In this document: positions 1 through 11,600 of the stretch, piece by piece
Layout: each line of letters opens with the position of its first letter
Position numbering within the stretch: position 1 is the stretch's first letter
NCBI GenBank assembly: GCA_036971475.1
Contig: JBAIZL010000001.1
Location: forward strand, 145,257,544 to 145,321,543
Source: Prosapia bicincta
Taxonomy: Eukaryota > Arthropoda > Insecta > Hemiptera > Cercopidae
Direction: 5' to 3'
DNA: 64,000 nucleotides
The notes under the pieces: generated by a model
Told to the model about the DNA's origin: nothing
The model's input: the letters and a program-made list of their open reading frames with translations, nothing else
Databases searched by the model: none
Program-made: the position numbers and the translations under genes

Positions 1-1120
1 ACAAAATAAATAGACGTATACTGTAAAAGCGGAAGTGTAACAGTAATAACACTCAAGGTTTATAGACAAACTAGACACACTGGAGAATAAATGTATTATA
101 CAAAACGAAAACATCCAGACTGGTAAAGCGGAAATATGAGAGTAATAAGAATAAAGTTTTAAAGACTAAACTGGTTGCAGTGAAGAGAAATACAAAATAA
201 ATAGATGTATACTGTAAAAGCGGAAGTGTAACAGTAATAACACTCAAGGTTTATAGACAAACTAGACACACTGGAGAATAAATGTATTATACAAAACGAA
301 AACATCCACACTGGTAAAGCGGAAATATGAGAGTAATAAGAATAAAGTTTTAAAGACAAAACTGGTTGCAGTGAAGAGAAATACAAAATAAATAGATGTA
401 TACTGTTAAAGCGGAAGTGTAAAAGTAATAACACTCAAGGTTTATGGACAAACTAGACACACTGAAGAATAAATGTATTATACAAAACGAAAACATCCAG
501 ACTGGTAAAGCGGAAATGTGAGAGTAATAAGAATAAAGTTTTAAAGACAAAACTGGTTGCAGTTAAGAGAAATAGAAAATAAATAGATGTATACTGTTTA
601 AGCGGAAGTGTAAAAGTAATAACACTCAAGGTTTATGGACAAACTAGACACACTGAAGAATAAATGTATTATACAAAACGAAAACATCCAGACTGGTAAA
701 GCGGAAATGTGAGAGTAATAAGAATAAAGTTTTAAAGACAAAACTGGTTGCAGAGAAGAGAAATAGAAAATAAATAGATGTATACTGTTAAAGCGGAAGT
801 GTAAAAGTAATAACACTCAAGGTTTATGGACAAACTAGACACACTGAAGAATAAATGTATTATACAAAACGAAAACATCCAGACTGGTAAAGCGGAAATG
901 TGAGAGTAATAAGAATAAAGTTTTAAAGACAAAACTGGTTGCAGTGAAGAGAAATAGAAAATAAATAGATGTATACTGTTAAAGCGGAAGTGTAAAAGTA
1001 ATAACACTCAAGGTTTATGGACAAACTAGACACACTGAAGAATAAATGTATTATACAAAACGAAAAGCGGAAATAAAAAGGTAATAACACTGAAGGTTAC
1101 GGACCAGGTGATTGCAGAGA
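1..1120. repeat. 191-bp satellite array (partial, left edge)
   Basis: Direct repeats with a constant 191-bp spacing: the same AAATAGATGTATACTG-type segment recurs near 1, 192, 383, 574, 765 and 956. About 5.6 units are visible and the array continues beyond the left edge. Each unit is itself a diverged dimer: an AAAGCGGAA core followed by GTAATAA occurs twice per unit, 99 and then 92 bp apart. From about 1066 the array decays into one internally deleted unit and stops near 1120. The period is not a multiple of three, so the short minus-strand frames here (159-434, 350-550, 598-816, 732-1007) are by-products of repetition, not genes. Confidence 0.95.
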
Positions 1121-1770
1121 AATGTTATCTTGTCTTTACAACCTCCAACAGAAAAATGTCTGGGCAGGAGAAATATATTTTAAAGACATAACGATCTACC
1201 ATCTTCTTCGAATTGGTATTTTTTGTTAGGTAAAACTGCTTAAAGTTTTCAACTTTTACAGAAATAATGTCTAATTATTTAAAAGAAATAACGCGAAGGA
1301 GGGTAAAACTGGAATGAAGTTTAAACTAAAGCTGTCGTTTTATCAACAGTTATGTAAATTTGAATTTACATCTGAATTGCATCATGATAATGAAAAAGAG
1401 AGTAAAATAAAACGCTTTGTACAATTAAACTCGCTCCGCCCCCTCTCTTTCTCTAAAGACAGGGGTTGTAACGAGGTCTAACAAGAAGGAAAATAGATAT
1501 TTCACTAAAGCTGAATGCTTACTAATAAGACAAAAATGCTAGACGCATATATATTGAAAAATAAACACATCATAAGTGATTAAATAAATGGAAAAAATAG
1601 GATTTAAATTTCCAGGAAAATAAATCGGCTTCAAACCTCGGAATTAATGATTTTTCTAACTTTCAAATAGTTGGCGACAGAAATAAAGAAACGTTATCTG
1701 ACAAGCACTATCAGTTATTTACTGGCTTATGATGAAGCAAAATACTAGCATTTGCATTTGGAGACTGGCA

Positions 1771-2055
1771 TCATTTTGCATCAAGCAGAGAGTGAGAAAG
1801 AGAGGAATCACTATTAAGAATTGAGACCTGGAATACCTGGACCACTTTATAAGGGACTGTAAATGTAGAATGCTTCAATTGAACAAAAACAAGATTAATA
1901 AGATCATTAAAATTAATAAGGCCTGGTACGAGAATTCTTTCCATGACTTCAATATGTCCTCTTGATGCGTATGTCCTCTCACCTGTCCAACGATTCAGAT
2001 CTGTCGCAAATAAAATGAGCTTTGTAATAGCCAACCTTCGCAAAGGCCAAGTCAC
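1771..2055 (-). other. Unrecognised 94-codon open frame
   Basis: An uninterrupted minus-strand frame of 94 codons starting with ATG and encoding a mixed-composition peptide (N-terminus MTWPLRRLAITKLILF). It lacks the low-complexity bias of the surrounding AT-rich DNA, which is the only reason to list it. I recognise no domain, signal peptide or membrane segment. It could be an exon, a decayed transposon fragment or chance. No flanking splice sites stand out. Confidence 0.12.
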
Positions 2056-3056
2056 ATCTAAAACAGGACTATATATATATACATACCATATTTTCCCGCG
2101 AGTTAATGTAACATTTGTTCTAAAAACACTTCGCTAACGAACATTAATACTTCACAGTATATAAAGGAATAAGCTGAAGAGATCATATTAGTTGGAACGT
2201 TGCGCCTTCATTTAACGTCTAACAACGAAACACAATGTTTTAAATTCCTGATCAAACTCGCAGATAAAATCTGCGATGCTTACTTTAACCGCTAGGTCGA
2301 GTTTTATATTCTAACAGCTTTCTAATTGAAATGATAACATTCTAGTATTGAAAACTATTTTATTTAAACATATCTTTTCCAATAGTCTCATATTACTAAA
2401 TATTTATTTGTGGAGGTAAAAAAAAATAGGCGATCACCTTACATCTGTACGAAGTTGGTATATTGCTTAAGGTGGATTCATTTTGGTAATGAATTTCGAA
2501 ACTTTTAAACACGCTGATAAATATCAAACATTACATTGCTCCTGCTTATGTCCGATCTTTTAAAAACTCAAAAAAACATTTCAAACAAAGCGGAATTTTA
2601 TTTTAATTTGATTATACTAGGCCCGCTTGCCCTTCTTAGTGGCTGGCTAACAGGCGAGATCAGTGGTGTGGTACCTTACTATACTCTCTTGGAATCATTT
2701 CCGAAGAGAGTTTTACCATTTCACACATTATAAATTGCAAGGTAATTATCGAGAATAGAGTGCCTTCATTTTAATACCCAGAGCTCAAACTCCACCAGAA
2801 AAATTGTACTCCATGTTTTAGGAATGACTAGTAGTAATAACTTAGCTCCGAGCACTCAGCGAAAGTCCTATATTGGGTGTAACTATTGCCAATTTGAAGT
2901 AATCCGTTGTTTAGGTGTTGCTTAAATAAACTGTGTGTTTCGCATTGGTTTCAAAATGGAAATGCGGACAAATTAAACTGAAGCAATTTTAACAGGATTA
3001 CACAAAGGGCAAAAAACCTACTCCTGGTGCTGAATATGGTTGGATTACCTTCAGAT

Positions 3057-3098
3057 AGTCTTTCTTTATTCTAGTATAGTCTTTCTTTATTCTAGTAT
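3057..3098. repeat. 21-bp tandem duplication (2 copies)
   Basis: The 21-mer beginning AGTCTTTCTTTATT is repeated head to tail without change. This is a typical replication-slippage duplication. Confidence 0.9.
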
Positions 3099-3645
3099 AA
3101 GCCGAACATTATTATTTCATATTTATTAGGTTTACTGGCAAATAAACCTACATAAAGATTAATTGTATGTAACTATTGTGTTGATTAATCACAAGTTATA
3201 TAAGAAACGAGCAAGCATGTCTACAATTGCTGGTAAAGTGGAGTTACAAAGTAATAAAGCTTTAGGTTTGAAGAAAAACTGTAATAGAACATAAATTTGA
3301 TTTTCCTTTGTCGCTAAGGAAAACAGCCCTGAGGTTATCAAAGTTTTTCTGATATTACGCGCACTCCTTCCTCTATAAAGACCTATTTGTTTCAGGTTCA
3401 CCTTAATCTCTTTGTTATTTTTATTCGCTTGGTTGTTGAAATAAAGGAAAACAATGTTTAAGAGATAATAAATGAGGCTGTCCGATATTTCATAAACTGG
3501 TCACGAAAACTTGGATTGGAGTTTTCTTAATGTACGCAGCCACGGAATACAGTAGTCAGTTATACGATGGCGTGCGAAGAGTGCATAATCTAGGTTTACA
3601 TTATAATTAGCAGTGATTTTTAACTAAAAATACTTTAAATATTTC

Positions 3646-3942
3646 TTGAAACCCACGGAAGGAATATTCTTTCAGGGACATAGACCAAGCTACGTGTTGT
3701 CTTTGCTCTTGCATGGATTTATTACACTCAACACTGGCGGACATTATTTCATAAAATATGGGTTTAGTCCTGAAATAAGACCATTAGGATGTGTATACCT
3801 CAGAGCATTTAATACAAATAGAGATGACATGGCTAAAGGCCCAGTGAAGCAGGCTTCCCCAGCCAAGATGGCGGCCCCCTTCCACTTTCCAACCCAGTAC
3901 ACTGAAGTTCCGAGCGTCGAATCAAGCCCCGAATGTCAGTAG
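3646..3942 (+). other. Possible coding exon, GC-rich patch
   Basis: A 98-codon open frame, formally opened by TTG, whose 3' third (about 3825-3940) is clearly GC-richer than its surroundings. An in-frame ATG sits in the good translation-start context GCCAAGATGGCGG near 3867; from there it reads MAAPFHFPTQYTEVPSV and on to a TAG stop at about 3940. A possible donor (GTCAGT) overlaps the end, so this could be a first coding exon instead of a complete peptide. I do not recognise the peptide. Alternatives are a CpG-rich promoter remnant or chance. Composition and start context are seen; coding status is inference. Confidence 0.2.
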
Positions 3943-4204
3943 TATTTTTTTTCATATAATATTAATATTACCAAATTATAAAACATGGCGAGTTATTATA
4001 AGTACCAGAGAGCTGGCACAAACTCTCTCATTAATACAAAACATAAAATGCTATATTTTAAATATTGTTTTTGCTTGAAAGAGAACTTTGTTAAATTTAA
4101 ATAACCACTCACCGTCCATCTGTAAGGGACCGATGCGCATACACGTACCGAATATTTTCAAACGGGGATCATTATTATTTTTTTTTATTTTAGTTTTGTT
4201 TTCA

Positions 4205-4380
4205 GTAGTTTTTGGTTCAACTATCGATGGTTTTTTTTAAATATTTCAACATCACTTTTCCGTTTCTAAACAGAATGGACATAAATGTTCCGAATTTCAT
4301 CAAAATCGGACCAGAAGTGTTTGTTGTAAGTCAGGATTCAGACACACAGGCCGATACATTCATACGTACATTTTGGAAAA
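4205..4380 (+). mobile_element. Transposon-tail-like interspersed fragment
   Basis: Contains TTTCATCAAAATCGGACC followed by a purine-rich segment and then GACACACAGGCCGATACAT. In my experience this word order recurs in decayed interspersed elements of arthropod genomes, but I cannot name the family. The overlapping 75-codon frame (4212-4439) includes the matching peptide PNFIKIGPEVFV. No terminal repeats or target duplication were found. A weaker relative may lie near 57490-57530. Confidence 0.3.
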
Positions 4381-6169
4381 CAAGTTTTGGAAAAGGGGAA
4401 CACAAAATTTATACTTTTCACACTATTATTTTACTATAGCAATAATATTTCTGTATTCTAGTATATGTCAGAATGTAAAATTCCTTGTAATATAATTTTG
4501 TCATTGTATAAATAAATCTCTAACATCTTCTAAAAACATTTATAAAAATAAATAATTTCAATAAAGAAACTTCAATTTATCTAGTTAAATACATTTTAAT
4601 TTGTATGTTAAAAGGTAATTATTTACATAAGTTAAAATTATTTTATTAAATAAATATATGCATACGGGAACAAATGCCGCATTTACGTAGAGTAAAGGCG
4701 TACAGTACTTCGCGAAAAGGTACGCGCAGCGTTTAAACACTTTTCACTTTACCACTTTACTGTCAGCAAACCAAAGGTCCTACAAACATGAAATAGAAAG
4801 AATAATAAATCTAACTAATTATCTCAAACTATTATAAATCTTTTATAACCAACAAATACGAAAAAATTGTCGCTTACTAATTTCTTTATGTTACTTAAAA
4901 TTCAGCCCATAATAAATCTAATTTTTTAACGTTCTTGCAAATAATATATTACTTTTATGGTTTAATTTGCCGAATGAAGGAATCGCGTTGCTTATGCCTG
5001 CTAAGTGGTTTAAACCTTGATTAAGTGGAAGTATTTATAAAATTTAGTACGCTGCACAGCACGTTATTGGAGGCTTTGCAAGTTCAGCTTCACTCTCTCC
5101 GTATGCCTATTTCATTAGATGACTACTCTATTTGTATTAGTGCTCTGTGGTGTATACGTGCAACTCTCGGGAGGAAAGCCGATATCCACCTCTCAAGGAA
5201 ATGTCCTTTCTTGCACATAAGCATGCTTTATTAGGATTAGTAACAGAGATTAAGTGGAAGTATTTATAAAATTTAGTAGGCTGGACAACACGTTATTGGG
5301 GACTTTACGAGTTCAGCTTCACTCTCTCCGTATGCCTATTTCATTAGATGACTACTCTATTTGTATTAGTGCTCTGTGGTGTATATGTGCAACCCTCGGG
5401 AGGAAAGCCGATATCCACCTCTCAAGGAAATGTCCTTTCTTGCACATAAGCATGCTTTATTAGGATTAGTAACAGAGATTAAGTGGAAGTATTTATAAAA
5501 TTTAGTAGGCTGGACAACACGTTATTGGGGACTTTACGAGTTCAGCTTCACTCTCTCCGTATGCCTATTTCATTAGATGACTACTCTATTTGTATTAGTG
5601 CTTTGTGGTGTATACGTGCAACCCTCGGGAGGAAAGCCGATATCCACCTCTCAAGGAAATGTCCTTTCTTGCACATAACCATGCGTTATTAGGATGAGTA
5701 ACAGAGATTAAGTTGAAGTATTTATAAAATTTAGTACGCTGCACAGCACGTTATTGGAGGCTTTGCAAGTTCAGCTTCACTCTCTCCGTATGCCTATTTC
5801 ATTAGATGACTACTCCATTTGTATTAGTGCTATGTGGTGTATATGTGCAACCCTCGGGAGGAAAGCCGATATCCACCTCTCAAGGAAATGTCCTTTCTTG
5901 CACATAAGCATGCTTTATTAGGATTAGTAACAGAGATTAAGTGGAAGTATTTATAAAATTTAGTAGGCTGGACAGCACGTTATTGGGGACTTTACGAGTT
6001 CAGCTTCACTATCTCTGTATGCCTATTTCATTAGATGGCTACTCCATTTGTATTAGTGCTTTGTGGTGTATACGTGCAACCCTCGGGAGGAAAGCCGATA
6101 TCCACCTCTCAAGGAAATGTCCTTTCTTGCACATAAGCATGCTTTATTAGGATTAGTAACAGAGATTAA

Positions 6170-8680
6170 GTGGAAGTATTTATAAAATTTAGTAGGCTGG
6201 ACAACACGTTATTGGAGGTTTGCAAGTTCAGCTTCACTCTCTCCGTATGCCTATTTCATTAGATGACTACTCTATTTGTATTAGTGCTTTGTGGTGTATA
6301 CGTGCAACCCTCGGGAGGAAAGCCGATATCCACCTCTCAAGGAAATGTCCTTTCTTGCACATAAGCATGCTTTATTAGGATTAGTAACAGAGATTAAGTG
6401 GAAGTATTTATAAAATTTAGTAGGCTGGACAACACGTTATTGGAGGTTTGCAAGTTCAGCTTCACTCTCTCCGTATGCCTATTTCATTAGATGACTACTC
6501 TATTTGTATTAGTGCTTTGTGGTGTATACGTGCAACCCTCGGGAGGAAAGCCGATATCCACCTCTCAAGGAAATGTCCTTTCTTGCACATAAGCATGCTT
6601 TATTAGGATTAGTAACAGAGATTAAGTGGAAGTATTTATAAAATTTAGTAGGCTGGACAACACGTTATTGGAGGTTTGCAAGTTCAGCTTCACTCTCTCC
6701 GTATGCCTATTTCATTAGATGACTACTCTATTTGTATTAGTGCTTTGTGGTGTATACGTGCAACCCTCGGGAGGAAAGCCGATATCCACCTCTCAAGGAG
6801 ATGTCCTTTCTTGCACATAAGCATGCTTTATTAGGATTAGTAACAGAGATTAAGTGGAAGTATTTATAAAATTTAGTAGGCTGGACAGCACGTTATTGGG
6901 GACTTTACGAGTTCAGCTTCACTATCTCTGTATGCCTATTTCATTAGATGACTACTCTATTTGTATTAGTGCTTTGTGGTGTATACGTGCAACCCTCGGG
7001 AGGAAAGCCGATATCCACCTCTCAAGGAAATGTCCTTTCTTGCACATAAGCATGCTTTATTAGGATTAGTAACAGAGATTAAGTGGAAGTATTTATAAAA
7101 TTTAGTACGCTGGACAGCACGTTATTGGGGACTTTACGAGTTCAGCTTCACTCTCTCCGTATGCCTATTTCATTAGATGACTACTCTATTTGTATTAGTG
7201 CTTTGTGGTGTATACGTGCAACCCTCGGGAGGAAAGCCGATATCCACCTCTCAAGGAAATGTCCTTTCTTGCACATAAGCATGCTTTATTAGGATTAGTA
7301 ACAGAGATTAAGTGGAAGTATTTATAAAATTTAGTAGGCTGGACAACACGTTATTGGAGGTTTGCAAGTTCAGCTTCACTCTCTCTGTATGCCTATTTCA
7401 TTAGATGACTACTCTATTTGTATTAGTGCTTTGTGGTGTATACGTGCAACCCTCGGGAGGAAAGCCGATATCCACCTCTCAAGGAAATGTCCTTTCTTGC
7501 ACATAAGCATGCTTTATTAGGATTAGTAACAGAGATTAAGTGGAAGTATTTATAAAATTTAGTAGGCTGGACAACACGTTATTGGAGGTTTGCAAGTTCA
7601 GCTTCACTCTCTCCGTATGCCTATTTCATTAGATGACTACTCTATTTGTATTAGTGCTTTGTGGTGTATACGTGCAACTCTCGGGAGGAAAGCCGATATC
7701 CACCTCTCAAGGAAATGTCCTTTCTTGCACATAAGCATGCTTTATTAGGATTAGTAACAGAGATTAAGTGGAAGTATTTATAAAATTTAGTAGGCTGGAC
7801 AGCACGTTATTGGGGACTTTACGAGTTCAGCTTCACTATCTCTGTATGCCTATTTCATTAGATGACTACTCTATTTGTATTAGTGCTTTGTGGTGTATAC
7901 GTGCAACCCTCGGGAGGAAAGCCGATATCCACCTCTCAAGGAAATGTCCTTTCTTGCACATAAGCATGCTTTATTAGGATTAGTAACAGACATTAAGTGG
8001 AAGTATTTATAAAATTTAGTAGGCTGGACAACACGTTATTGGAGGTTTGCAAGTTCAGCTTCACTCTCTCCGTATGCCTATTTCATTAGATGACTACTCT
8101 ATTTGTATTAGTGCTTTGTGGTGTATACGTGCAACCCTCGGGAGGAAAGCCGATATCCACCTCTCAAGGAAATGTCCTTTCTTGCACATAAGCATGCTTT
8201 ATTAGGATTAGTAACAGAGATTAAGTGGAAGTATTTATAAAATTTAGTACGCTGGACAGCACGTTATTGGAGGTTTGCAAGTTCAGCTTCACTCTCTCCG
8301 TATGCCTATTTCATTAGATGACTACTCTATTTGTATTAGTGCTTTGTGGTGTATACGTGCAACCCTCGGGAGGAAAGCCGATATCCACCTCTCAAGGAAA
8401 TGTCCTTTCTTGCACATAAGCATGCTTTATTAGGATTAGTAACAGAGATTAAGTGGAAGTATTTATAAAATTTAGTACGCTGGACAGCACGTTATTGGAG
8501 GTTTGCAAGTTCAGCTTCACTCTCTCCGTATGCCTATTTCATTAGATGACTACTCTATTTGTATTAGTGCTTTGTGGTGTATACGTGCAACCCTCGGGAG
8601 GAAAGCCGATATCCACCTCTCAAGGAAATGTCCTTTCTTGCACATAAGCATGCTTTATTAGGATTAGTAACAGAGATTAA
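6170..8680. repeat. 228-bp subfamily cluster within the satellite
   Basis: Eight units, starting at 6170, 6398, 6626, 7312, 7540, 7997, 8225 and 8453, share a one-base deletion giving GGAGGTTTGCAAG and a 228-bp length. They occur nowhere else in the array. They come in runs of three, two and three, separated by CTATCTCTG-type units at 6854 and 7768 (with another at 8681). That gives a local higher-order period of about 913-914 bp. Confidence 0.9.
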
Positions 8681-11600
8681 GTGGAAGTATTTATAAAATT
8701 TAGTAGGCTGGACAGCACGTTATTGGGGACTTTACGAGTTCAGCTTCACTATCTCTGTATGCCTATTTCATTAGATGACTACTCTATTTGTATTAGTGCT
8801 TTGTGGTGTATACGTGCAACCCTCGGGAGGAAAGTCGATATCCACCTCTCAAGGAAATGTCCTTTCTTGCACATAACCATGCGTTATTAGGATGAGTAAC
8901 AGAGATTAAGTTGAAGTATTTATAAAATTTAGTACGCTGCACAGCACGTTATTGGAGGCTTTGCAAGTTCAGCTTCACTCTCTCCGTATGCCTATTTCAT
9001 TAGATGACTACTCTATTTGTATTAGTGCTTTGTGGTGTATACGTGCAACCCTCGGGAGGAAAGCCGATATCCACCTCTCAAGGAAATGTCCTTTCTTGCA
9101 CATAAGCATGCTTTATTAGGATTAGTAACAGAGATTAAGTGGAAGTATTTATAAAATTTAGTAGGCTGGACAGCACGTTATTGGGGACTTTACGAGTTCA
9201 GCTTCACTCTCTCCGTATGCCTATTTCATTAGATGACTACTCTATTTGTATTAGTGCTCTGTGGTGTATATGTGCAACCCTCGGGAGGAAAGCCGATATC
9301 CACCTCTCAAGGAAATGTCCTTTCTTGCACATAAGCATGCTTTATTAGGATTAGTAACAGAGATTAAGTGGAAGTATTTATAAAATTTAGTAGGCTGGAC
9401 AGCACGTTATTGGGGACTTTACGAGTTCAGCTTCACTCTCTCCGTATGCCTATTTCATTAGATGACTACTCTATTTGTATTAGTGCTCTGTGGTGTATAT
9501 GTGCAACCCTCGGGAGGAAAGCCGATATCCACCTCTCAAGGAAATGTCCTTTCTTGCACATAAGCATGCTTTATTAGGAAGAGTAACAGAGATTAAGTGG
9601 AAGTATTTATAAAATTTAGTACGCTGCACAGCACGTTATTGGAGGCTTTGCAAGTTCAGCTTCACTCTCTCCGTATGCCTATTTCATTAGATGACTACTC
9701 TATTTGTATTAGTGCTTTGTGGTGTATACGTGCAACCCTCGGGAGGAAAGCCGATATCCACCTCTCAAGGAAATGTCCTTTCTTGCACATAAGCATGCTT
9801 TATTAGGATTAGTAACAGAGATTAAGTGGAAGTATTTATAAAATTTAGTAGGCTGGACAGCACGTTATTGGGGACTTTACGAGTTCAGCTTCACTCTCTC
9901 CGTATGCCTATTTCATTAGATGACTACTCTATTTGTATTAGTGCTCTGTGGTGTATATGTGCAACCCTCGGGAGGAAAGCCGATATCCACCTCTCAAGGA
10001 AATGTCCTTTCTTGCACATAAGCATGCTTTATTAGGATTAGTAACAGAGATTAAGTGGAAGTATTTATAAAATTTAGTAGGCTGGACAGCACGTTATTGG
10101 GGACTTTACGAGTTCAGCTTCACTCTCTCCGTATGCCTATTTCATTAGATGACTACTCTATTTGTATTAGTGCTTTGTGGTGTATATGTGCAACCCTCGG
10201 GAGGAAAGCCGATATCCACCTCTCAAGGAAATGTCCTTTCTTGCACATAAGCATGCTTTATTAGGATTAGTAACAGAGATTAAGTGGAAGTATTTATAAA
10301 ATTTAGTAGGCTGGACAGCACGTTATTGGGGACTTTACGAGTTCAGCTTCACTCTCTCCGTATGCCTATTTCATTAGATGACTACTCTATTTGTATTAGT
10401 GCTTTGTGGTGTATACGTGCAACCCTCGGGAGGAAAGCCGATATCCACCTCTCAAGGAAATGTCCTTTCTTGCACATAAGCATGCTTTATTATGATGAGT
10501 AACAGAGATTAAGTGGAAGTATTTATAAAATTTAGTACGCTGGACAGCACGTTATTGGGGACTTTACGAGTTCAGCTTCACTATCTCTGTATGCCTATTT
10601 CATTAGATGACTACTCTATTTGTATTAGTGCTTTGTGGTGTATACGTGCAACCCTCGGGAGGAAAGTCGATATCCACCTCTCAAGGAAATGTCCTTTCTT
10701 GCACATAAGCATGCTTTATTAGGATTAGTAACAGAGATTAAGTGGAAGTATTTATAAAATTTAGTAGGCTGGACAGCACGTTATTGGGGACTTTACGAGT
10801 TCAGCTTCACTATCTCTGTATGCCTATTTCATTAGATGGCTACTCCATTTGTATTAGTGCTATGTGGTGTATACGTGCAACCCTCGGGAGGAAAGTCGAT
10901 ATCCACCTCTCAAGGAAATGTCCTTTCTTGCACATAAGCATGCTTTATTAGGATTAGTAACAGAGATTAAGTGGAAGTATTTATAAAATTTAGTACGCTG
11001 GACAGCACGTTATTGGGGACTTTACGAGTTCAGCTTCACTATCTCTGTATGCCTATTTCATTAGATGACTACTCTATTTGTATTAGTGCTATGTGGTGTA
11101 TATGTGCAACCCTCGGGAGGAAAGCCGATATCCACCTCTCAAGGAAATGTCCTTTCTTGCACATAAGCATGCTTTATTAGGATTAGTAACAGAGATTAAG
11201 TGGAAGTATTTACAAAATTTAGTAGGCTGGACAGCACGTTATTGGAGGCTTTGCAAGTTCAGCTTCACTATCTCTGTATGCCTATTTCATTAGATGGCTA
11301 CTCTATTTGTATTAGTGCTTTGTGGTGTATACGTGCAACCCTCGGGAGGAAAGCCGATATCCACCTCTCAAGGAAATGTCCTTTCTTGCACATAAGCATG
11401 CTTTATTAGGATTAGTAACAGAGATTAAGTGGAAGTATTTATAAAATTTAGTAGGCTGGACAGCACGTTATTGGGGACTTTACGAGTTCAGCTTCACTAT
11501 CTCTGTATGCCTATTTCATTAGATGACTACTCTATTTGTATTAGTGCTTTGTGGTGTATACGTGCAACCCTCGGGAGGAAAGCCGATATCCACCTCTCAA

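Larger units (their letters stand above)
1121..5018. other. AT-rich single-copy stretch, no confident gene
   Basis: No tandem array and no recognisable conserved protein. It holds short unrecognised reading frames (for example 2536-2733 plus), a 21-bp duplication at 3057-3098, a GC-richer patch near 3790-3945 and a transposon-tail-like segment near 4205-4380, each listed separately. The last 500 bases before the 229-bp array are low-complexity AT-rich DNA with no repeat units, so the array edge at 5019 is abrupt. Confidence 0.6.

Noticed and set aside
159..1007. Hydrophobic minus-strand frames resembling membrane proteins
   Set aside because: Repeated every 191 bp, broken by the period, and made of AT-rich satellite DNA. 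The hydrophobicity reflects T-rich codons.
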